Shown: piece by piece, positions 29,396 to 39,700 of the stretch
Numbering within the stretch: position 1 is the first letter of the stretch
How the letters are laid out: each line of letters starts with the position of its first letter
Source: Flavobacterium johnsoniae UW101
GTDB lineage: Bacteria; Bacteroidota; Bacteroidia; Flavobacteriales; Flavobacteriaceae
DNA: 64,000 nucleotides
Reading direction: 5' to 3'
NCBI RefSeq assembly: GCF_000016645.1
Contig: NC_009441.1
Coordinates: 2,480,001 to 2,544,000 of the forward strand
The notes under the pieces: generated by a model
Databases searched by the model: none
What the model saw: only the letters and a program-made list of their open reading frames with translations
Told to the model about the DNA's origin: nothing
Program-made: the position numbers and the translations under genes

Positions 29396-30775
29396 ATGAT
29401 TAAATCCTTAATACAATCTATGGCAGTATGCCCGGATATGAATAAAGTTTACCCTAAAATTGATTACGGTAAAGGTGTATATGTATATGACCAAAATGGT
29501 AAAAAATATTTAGATGCATCGTCAGGATCTTCGGCAGTTTCAAATATAGGACACGGGAGAACTGAAATTGCAGATGTAATTCACCAGCAGGTTTCTAAAA
29601 TATCTGTTTTGCCAACACACGCTTTTAACTCAGATGTAGTCGAAAGTTATTTAGATCGTCTTGTTTCTTTTGCGCCAGCAGGATTTAGCAAAGCGTGGAC
29701 AGTAATGAGCGGGACTGAAGCGGTAGAAAGTGCAGTTAAACTTGCTTTACAATTTCATCAGTTAAGAGGAGATTTCAACCGATACAAAGTAATTTCAAGA
29801 TGGAATACTTATCATGGAAACTCAGTTTTTATGCTGGATGTAGGAGGAATGAAAATCAGAAGAGAACTTTACAAGCAGTGGCTTAATAATTTTCCTCACA
29901 TTTCTCCGGCTTACAATTACAGAAGACCGGAAGAATTAAATGAAGATCAGTTTGTTCAAAGTTTACTGGCAGAGTTTGAAACTACAATTATTGAAGAAGG
30001 TGCAGAATCAATAGCTGCTTTTGTGGCAGAACCTGTAATCGCCTCAGCAATGGGTGCAGTACCGCCTCCGGCAAATTATTTTGCAGGAATCTCAAGAATA
30101 TGTAAAAAATACGGAATCCTTTTTATTACAGACGAAATCCTGACAGGTTTTGGAAGAACAGGTAAAAATTTTGGTATGGATAATTATGGTGTTGTACCAG
30201 ATATTATCGCAGCCGGAAAAGGAATGAGCGGCGGTTATTTTCCTTTATCAGCCGTAATTGCTTCAGCATATGTTACACAGCCTTTTATTGACACAAAAAC
30301 GCCATTTCTTGGCGGTTACACTTTTGCTTGTAATCCGGTTGGCTGTGCTGTTGGAAATAAAGTAATGGACATTTTAGAAAGAGAAGATGTTATAGGTAAC
30401 GCTAAGAGAATGGGAGCTTTGTTTCTGGAAAAACTAAAAGCATTATACGAGTTCGAAATCGTTGGTGATGTTCGCGGCGAAGGGCTGTTATGCGGTGTTG
30501 AAATTGTTCAAAACCAAAGCACAAAAGAGCCATTTCCGGTTTCTATGGGAATTTCAAAAATGCTGGGCGAAAAAGCAATTCAAAAAGGAGTTGTCCTGTA
30601 TCCAGGAAGAGGTTCTGTAGACGGGGTTCTGGGAGATCATATTCAAATTTCGCCGCCATTGGTAATTAACGAGGAGCAATTGGATGAAATTGTAGATGTT
30701 TTAAAAGAATGTTTAAAAGAAGTAATGTCTGAAATTAAAAAAACTACCCTGAATTATGAAAGTATTGAGTCTTAA
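29396..30775 (+). CDS. Class III PLP-dependent aminotransferase
   Basis: 459 residues, normal length for class III (omega) aminotransferases. Visible: cofactor-binding MSGTEAV near 104, WNTYHGN near 136, DEILTGFGRTG with Asp246, and Schiff-base Lys275 in AAGKGMSGG. The enzyme moves an amino group between an amine or amino acid and an oxo-acid or aldehyde. Its stop overlaps the start of the next NRPS by 20 bp, suggesting translational coupling. The first A domain of that NRPS has a pocket resembling diaminobutyrate codes, so the enzyme may make 2,4-diaminobutyrate from aspartate semialdehyde, as PvdH does in pyoverdine biosynthesis. The family is certain and the substrate is inference; the motifs look more like general omega-transaminases than like EctB. 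An alternative role is amination of a peptide aldehyde. Confidence 0.92.
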   Translation: MIKSLIQSMAVCPDMNKVYPKIDYGKGVYVYDQNGKKYLDASSGSSAVSNIGHGRTEIADVIHQQVSKISVLPTHAFNSDVVESYLDRLVSFAPAGFSKAWTVMSGTEAVESAVKLALQFHQLRGDFNRYKVISRWNTYHGNSVFMLDVGGMKIRRELYKQWLNNFPHISPAYNYRRPEELNEDQFVQSLLAEFETTIIEEGAESIAAFVAEPVIASAMGAVPPPANYFAGISRICKKYGILFITDEILTGFGRTGKNFGMDNYGVVPDIIAAGKGMSGGYFPLSAVIASAYVTQPFIDTKTPFLGGYTFACNPVGCAVGNKVMDILEREDVIGNAKRMGALFLEKLKALYEFEIVGDVRGEGLLCGVEIVQNQSTKEPFPVSMGISKMLGEKAIQKGVVLYPGRGSVDGVLGDHIQISPPLVINEEQLDEIVDVLKECLKEVMSEIKKTTLNYESIES

Positions 30776-33700
30776 GAAAGCTAAAACAGAAGAATTTTTA
30801 AATAGATTTTTAAACGAAAATCAAAACACTGATTCGAATACATTTTTTGAAGGAGTACATATAAAATCTGAGAGTAAAACAAACTCTCAGATTGAATTAG
30901 ACTTGGATGTAAATGATGTTACCAGAATTCAGGAAATCTGTAATGGATCAGATATATTGATGTATAATTTTTATTCTTGTACTTTAAGCATTCTGCTTCA
31001 AAAGTATGAAGAGACATCTATTTTTATTTCACGTTTGTCTCAATTTGAGGATTATATAGAAAATGACCATGAATTTTTTGTTCTGCGTCATCAATTAGAT
31101 AAGAATGAAAATTTTAAAGGTCTTTTTTCAACAGGTAAAATAGCTCTTTTGGAATCAATTGAGAATAGTTTTGATCTGGAAATATTTAAAGATTCTTTTT
31201 TAAACTTTCAAGACTTCAAAAATAAAATACCATTTGGAATAGCTGTAAATGATACTGACAGCGATATTCTGGATATAGCCGGAACTTTATTTGTTTTTGA
31301 TTTTAAAAGTAACACGCCTTCATTAAAAATTGTATGTAAAGGAGAAATGATTGATAATGATCTGTTGTATGTTTTTGCAGATAATTTTAATAAACTATTA
31401 AGCGAAATACTTCAAAATTTATATGAACCAATAAACAAATTAGAGTTTAGAGGAAATAAAGAACAGCAGCTTTTAAATACAATAAATCTGCCGGAAACTG
31501 ATTTTTCATTAAATAAAAACATTATCGAACTTCTTGCGGAGCAGTGCAAAAACCAAGCTGAAAAAATTGCCATTTCCTGCAAAGAGCAACACATTACGTA
31601 TAAAGAATTAGATCAAAAAACGAACAAACTTGCACGTTATATTCAGAATGAATTTTCTGCAGGAAAAGACGACCTTTTTGGTATAATGCTTTCAAGATCC
31701 ATTAATATGGTAAGCGGTATTCTTTCTGTTTGGAAAACAGGAAGTGCCTACGTGCCGGTTGCTGTAAATCTTGGTGATGATGCTTTGCAGCATATTATCG
31801 AAAATTCAAATCTTAAAGCTGTAATTACAGATGACAGCAGCGTTTTGGAACAGCTTAAAAGATTGCCTATTGACGTTCCTGTTATTGATTTAAAGGCTGT
31901 TGAACCTGTTTTAAAAGACCTATCAGATCTTCCGTTAAATGTTACAATCGGGTCAGAAGACCTTGCTTATGTAATTTACACCAGCGGCTCTACTGGAAGA
32001 CCAAAAGGAGCGATGATTGAACATTATGGAATGTTAAATCATATTCTGTCTAAGGTTACAGAAATGAACATTCATGAAGAAAGTGTTGTAGCACAAAATG
32101 CACCGCATACTTTTGATATTTCTGTCTGGCAGTTTTTTGCACCTTTAGCAGCAGGAGCAACTAGTGTAATATACGATGAAGAAACGATTCTTGAGATTAA
32201 CGAATTTGTAAACAGTATAGCAAAAGACAAGGTTACATTACTGGAATTAGTGCCTTCTTATTTATTGGAAATTCTCAATTACCTTGAAAATGAAGATAAT
32301 GAAATTACGCTTCACCTCGATACACTGATCTTAAATGCTGAAACTTTAACCAAAGCAATGGTTAAAAGATGGCTGGATGCTTACCCGCAGATACCAATTG
32401 TAAATACATACGGAGCTACTGAAGTTTCTGATGATATGTCGCATTTTTTCATGCAGGAAGTTCCTCAAAGTTATTCTGTTCCGGTAATGAAACAGCCTAT
32501 ACAAAATTTTGAGGTTCATATTCTTGACGAAAATAGAGAAAGAGTTCCAGTTGGGGTTAAAGGTGAAATCTACCTGGCAGGTCCATGCGTAGGAAGAGGT
32601 TACTTTAATGATGAAAAACGCACAAAAGAAGCTTTTTTAAATGGACCAATAGAAGGAATCACAAATCAAAAAAGAATATATAAAACGGGTGACTTAGCAA
32701 GATTTATGCCTAACGGAACTATGGAGTTCATTGGCAGAAATGACAATCAGGTTAAAATACTAGGACACAGAATAGAATTAGATGCTATAGAGAATATTAT
32801 GGCTGAAATTCCAGCTGTTAAAAGTGTTAAAGCGATCGCTGATACAAATAAACAGATGATTGTTTTGTACTACGTATCTGATTCTGAAATTGATAAAAAC
32901 TTTATGGAAGAACAGCTTTTAAACAAGCTTCCTAAATATATGCTTCCATCTGCTTTTATACATATGTTAAGTTTTCCATTAACTAAAAATGGTAAAATTG
33001 ATAAAACTAAACTTCCAACTGTCTCATTAGATGATTTAGCGGCAAAGGATTATGCTGCTCCTCAAAATGAAACTCAGGAGAAACTGGCTGTTATCTGGCA
33101 GGAAGTTTTAAAAATTGATAAAGTTGGAATAACAGATAACTTTTTTGATTTAGGCGGACACAGTTTGCTGGCTGTCAGAGCAATCAATAGAATAAAAAAG
33201 GAATTAGGATTAAATACTTCTGTAAAAGTATTTTTTGAAAATCCTACAATTGAATCTTTATCTAATCAATTAAAAGAAGAGCAGTACAGTCCAATCGAGA
33301 AAGCAGGCTTACAAAGTTCTTATCCATTAACAACATCACAGCATAGACTTTGGGTGCTAAGTCAGGTCGAAGATGCTTCATTGGCGCATAATCTATCTAT
33401 GCCTCTTCAATTTAAAGGAGAATTGAATGCTGTAAAATTGGAAGAATCATTCCGCTTTTTGATCAACAGACATGAAGCGCTGCGTACGTCTTTCAAATTT
33501 GATGAAAATGGAGAATTGCGCCAGTTTATAACTCCAATTGATGAATTGGATTTTAATCTTAAGTATATCGATTTAAGTTCTAGTACTGAAAAAGAAACAG
33601 CAATACAAGCTTATCTTTCTAAAGAAAATGCAGTTGCTTTTGATTTAGAGAAAGCGCCGCTGGTACGCATTTCATTACTTAAATCAGAAGAAAAAGAATA

Positions 33701-36700
33701 TGTTTTCTTTATGACAATGCATCATATTATAAGTGATGGATGGTCGTCTGTGGTACTATTCAAAGAAATGTTAACCATTTACAATTCTCTTGTTGAAGAA
33801 AAAGAAATAAACTTACCAGAATTAAGAATTCAATATAAAGATTATGCAAACTGGTTAAATCAGGAATCGCAGCAAGAACATTATAAAAAATCTGAAACGT
33901 ATTGGCTGGACCAATTTTCAGGATCGCTTCCTGTAATTGAATTGCCAGGTGCTAAGAAACGACCTGTAGTGAAAACTTATAATGGGAATTATTTAAATTA
34001 TCAGTTTTCTAAAGAGTTTACAGAAAAATTAAATGCTTTTTCTCAAAAACAAGATGCTACTTTATTTATGACATTGATGGCAGGAGTCAATGCCTTGTTA
34101 AAAAGATATACAGGACAAAATGATATTATTATTGGTTCTCCAATTGCGGGAAGAGATCATTCTGATTTAGAGAATCAAATAGGACTTTATCTAAATACTC
34201 TGGCTTTACGAACAAGAATAGGCGAAGGTTTTACTTTCCTGGATTTACTGCGTCATGAAAAACAGTTGATATTAGACGGTTATGAGCATCAAAAATATGC
34301 ATTTGATGAACTTGTAGATAAACTTGAAATGAAACGCGACAGCAGCAGATCGGCTTTGTTTGATATTGTGGTTGTACTGCAAAACCAGTCAAAACTTAAC
34401 AATTTTGACAACGAAAAGTTATTAGGAATTGTAATTGAGGATCAAAAAGTAACGCATACAAAAGCGCAGTTTGATTTGATCTTTGCTTTTATGGAAACTG
34501 AGAATTTATTATTAAGCATTGAGTACAATACAGATATTTATGACAAGCTTTTTATAGAAAATCTATTTATTCATTTTGAGAAACTACTTTTATTATTAAT
34601 TGATAAGCCTGAAAATGAAATAATGGCTGCTGATTATTTATCTAACAAAGAAAAACAGCAGATTTTAGTTGATTTTAATGATATCGAAGCAGGGTATCCT
34701 AAAGAAAAAACCATTGTAGATTTATTTGAAGAACAGGCTGCCAAAACTCCGGATAATACTGCATTAGTTTTTGAAAACACAAAACTTACTTATTCAGAAC
34801 TTAATGAACAAGCCAATCAGCTTGGGCATTATTTAAGAGAGAAATACAAAATTCAGCCAGATGATTTATTAGGCATAAAATTAGACAGAAGCGAAAAATT
34901 AATAGTTTCAATTTTAGCTGTTTTAAAATCAGGAGGAGCTTATGTGCCTATTGATCCAAGTTATCCTGAAAGCAGAAAAGAGTATATCGAAAAAGATAGT
35001 AATTGTAAAGTTATTATTGATGAAGCTGAATTAGAAAAATTTAGTTCAGAAAAAAATAAATATTCAAAAGCTAATTTAGATCAGTATATAAAATCTAATA
35101 ATCTTGCTTATGTAATTTATACTTCTGGAACAACGGGTAATCCGAAGGGTTCATTATTAGAACATAAAAACGTTGTGCGATTATTTTTTACAGACAAACC
35201 TTTATTTGATTTTAATGAAGATGATGTCTGGACTATGTTTCACTCTTACAGTTTTGATTTTTCTGTTTGGGAAATTTACGGTGCCTTACTTTATGGAGGA
35301 AAATTAGTTGTAGTTTCTAAAGAATTAGCTCAAAATACTCCAGGATTTGTAGAATTAATCTACAACGAATCTGTAACTATATTAAATCAGACACCTCTTG
35401 CATTTTATAATTTTATAGAGTGCGAAAAAGTCTGCCCAAAAAGAGATTTAAAACTTAGATATATAATTTTTGGCGGTGAGGCTTTAAATCCGGCAATGCT
35501 TTCCAGCTGGCACAATAAATATCCTGATGCTAAATTGATAAACATGTATGGTATTACAGAAACTACTGTGCATGTAACTTACAAAGAAATAGGAAAAAAA
35601 GAAATTGATTTAGGACAGTCAAATATTGGTAAACCAATACCAACACTAAGCTGTTTAATTCTGGATGAATTTAAAAATATAGTTCCGGCAGGAGTTATTG
35701 GCGAAATGTATATTGGCGGTTCAGGTTTAGCAAGAGGATATCTAAATCGCCCGGAACTTACTGCTGAAAGATTTATAGTAAATCCGTTTAACCCAGAAGA
35801 AAGACTTTATAAAACTGGAGATCTTGGCAGATGGCAGACAGATGGAAATATTGAATACATAGGCAGAATCGATAATCAGGTAAAAATTAGAGGCCATCGT
35901 ATAGAATTGGGAGAAATAGAAGCTGTTTTATTGGGATACTCAAGCGATATCAGACAGTTTGTAGTAGATACCTGCGAATTAAATGGAGATAAAATTTTAG
36001 TTGCCTATTATGTTTCAGATACTGAAGTAGATAAAGCATCACTTCGCAGCTATATCCAGCAGCAGCTGCCAGAGTATATGGTTCCAAATTTCTTTGTAGC
36101 TATGGATGCCATTCCTTTAACCGGAAATGGTAAAGTTGATAGAAAATTACTTCCTGGAGTTATTGAAAGTGATTTAATTAAAACAGAATATACAGCGCCA
36201 AGAAATGAAGAAGAAAAAGCATTAGTAGAAGTCTGGACAGAAGTTTTAAAGTATGAAAAAATTGGAGTAAAAGACAATTTTTATAATCTGGGAGGTGATT
36301 CTATTAAATCTATCCTGATTATTTCTAAATTAAAACAACGCGGTTATGTATTGAAGATTGATAATATATTACGAAATCCAGTATTAGAAGATCTGGCTCG
36401 ATTTGTTGTAACAATTACAAATAATATCGAGCAAATCGAAACAACAGGCGAAGTAGAATTAACACCAATTCAGCATTACTTTTTTGAAACCGAAACCATA
36501 CCAAACAAAAATCATTACAATCAGTCAGTACTGTTAAAAAGTAAAGAAGAGCTGGAACCATCTGTACTAGAGCGTTCAATTGCTTCTTTAGTAAAACATC
36601 ATGATGCTTTGCGAATGGTTTATAAACAAACTGATACGAGCTGGGAACAGTTTAATGAAGATGCTTCAGATGTTCATTATAAAATTAATTTTTATGATTT

Positions 36701-39700
36701 AAGAGAAGAATCAGATCAATTATCTGCTTTAAACAAACTAGGAAATGAGCTTCAGTCTTCATTTGATATCAGCTCAGGAGTTTTGGTTCATGTGGGGCAT
36801 TTTAGAATGTCTGACGGAGACAGACTGGCTTTAATAATTCAGCATTTAGTTGTCGATGGCGTATCATGGCGTATTTTGTTAGAAGATTTATCAAATCTGT
36901 ATGATTCTTATAAGTCAGACAGCGAAGTTAAATTACCAGCAAAAACAGATTCATTTCAGCGCTGGGCATACTTGCAGAAAGATTTTGCAAAGAGCAGAGA
37001 GATGCAGTTACAAAGAAAATATTGGGAAGAAATCAGTAAAGAACAAGTACCAGTACTATCTACAGACTATGACCAAGAATCTGAAACAGTTAGTATAGAT
37101 ACAAAAAAAGGTTTTGTATTAGATCGATTAATAACTGAAAAACTGCAGACACAGGTTCATAATGTATACAATACAGAAATAAATGATATCCTTTTAACGG
37201 GACTAGGTCAGGCGATACAAGAAGTTTTTGATGTTAGCAAGACTGCAGTAAAAATGGAAGGTCATGGCCGTGAAGAAATTATTGATGGAGTAGATATTGG
37301 TCGTACGGTTGGCTGGTTTACAAGTATTTACCCATTTGTTTTAAATGTGTCAGGAAATAATCCATTGGTTTCTGTTAAAGAATCATTGCGTAAAATTCCA
37401 AATAAAGGGATAGGTTATGGTATTTTAAATTATCTGGATGCGCCTTTTGAATCTTCTTTACTTCCAAGTGTTCAATTCAACTACCTTGGAGATTTTGGTT
37501 CAAATTCCGGAGAGTCTGATAATGAAACCATATTTGAATTTGCAGGAGAGAGCATTGGTTCATCTATAGATATTAAAAATAGCCAAAGTACTATTTTATT
37601 AGATGTTTCAGGAATGATGGTAGCAGGTGAACTGAATATTAATATTGGGTACTCTGCAAAAAAATATTCACAAGAAACAATAGACAGACTTACAGATGCT
37701 TATCAAAATAAACTTGTAAAACTTATAACAGAACTTTCACAAACGAAAGAATCTCAGCTTACACCTTCGGATTTGACTTATAGTAATTTGTCTTATGAAG
37801 AATTAGTACAGCTAAATAAAGACAATAACATTGAAGATGTTTACGAGTTATCTCCGTTGCAGCAAGGTTTATACTATCATTGGTTAGTAGACAAAACCAG
37901 TCCAATGTATTTTGAGCAGATGTCTTACAGCTTAAATGCAAAAGGATTATCTATTGAATCTGTTAGAAAAGCTTTTAATGAACTAATCTCAAGATACTCA
38001 GTTTTAAGAACAGCTTTTGTCAATAATCTTGCAGAATTGCCATTGCAGGTTGTTTATAAATCTGCAGAAGGTCATTTCTCACACGAAAAAGTTGTAAAAA
38101 ATGATAATGAGACTATTGAAAATTTCATAGAAAGAAGGAAAAAAGAAGACAGAGCATCTGGATTTAATTTTGAAGAACCTTCACTAATGAGATTGAAAGT
38201 TTTGGAGCTCGAAGACGATCATTTCGTATTCATCTGGAGTCACCACCATATTTTGATGGATGGCTGGTGTATGAGTATTTTGATTAATGATTTTGGAAAT
38301 ATTATAGATGCCATTTCATCTAATAAGTCGATAGATCAGCCTAAACCTGTAAAATATTCAGAGTACATAAAATGGCTGTCAAAAGTAGATAAAGAAGAAT
38401 CATTAAACTACTGGAAAAATTATTTAGACGGATTGGAAACAATCATAGATATTCCGTTTAAGAAAAAACAGCCGCTAAAATTCGAAGTTAAACATTTTAA
38501 TTTTGATATAAATGGAGAACTCTATCAAAGAATCAGTCAGTTATGTCAGGAGATTGGCATAACAGTTAACACTTTCGTTCAAGGAGTCTGGGGCTATTTA
38601 TTATCAAGATATAATAATACACAAGATGTTGTTTTTGGGTCTGTAGTTTCTGGTCGTCCGGGAGAATTATCCGGAGTCGAAGAAATCGTTGGACTATTTA
38701 TAAATACAATACCGGTAAGATTGAAATATACTAATAATGATACTCCAAAATCATTGTTAAAACAACTTCAATCAGAAGCTATAAAAAGTGCCTCACATCA
38801 TTACATGAATTTGTCTGATGTTCAGTCTCAAAGTATTTTAGGAGTAGAACTGATTAAAAATTTAATGGTTTTTGAAAACTATTTTGTTCAGGAAACTGCC
38901 GCTGATACTTCTGAAGAATATCACGATAAACAAACCATAAATGTAGAAGAAGTAAAAACCTTTGAACAAACAAATTATGACTTTACGATTATTGTAAATC
39001 CATCAAATTCTGAATTAAAGATAGATTTCAGCTATAATTCAGAAGCCTTTGAAAAAGAAGCGATAAAAAATATTTCGCAGCATTTTATCAATATAGTAGA
39101 ACAATTCAGTAAAGAGGATGATGTAAAATTAGGTGATGTAGTCTATTTAACAGAAGATGAAAAACACAAGATATTAGTAGATTTCAATGATACTGAATCA
39201 GCATTTCCAAAAGATAAAACAGTAATTGAATTGTTTGAGGAACAAGTTAAAAAAGCTCCTGATAACATTGCAGTCTCTTTTGAAGATTGTATTCTGACTT
39301 ATCGTGAATTAGATAATCTGACAGATAAAATGGCCGGGTTTTTAACAGCTCACTCAGATATTAAAAAAGGAGATCTTGCGGCAATTAAACTAGAAAGAAG
39401 CGAATATCTGATTGTATCAATTTTAGCAGTCTTAAAAATAGGCGCGACTTATGTTCCTTTAGATGTCAATTATCCTGAAAATAGAATAAATACTATTGTC
39501 GAAGAAACAAAAGCCAAAGTATTAATAGATCAACAAATTATAAACGATTTTAATTTAAACAAAGAAAATTTATCGGCAGTCAAATTAAATATTGACAGAT
39601 CTAGTGATGATTTAGCTTATGTAATTTATACATCAGGATCTACAGGTACACCAAAAGGAGTAATGATATCAAACAAAAGTCTGGTTAATTTATGTTTTTG

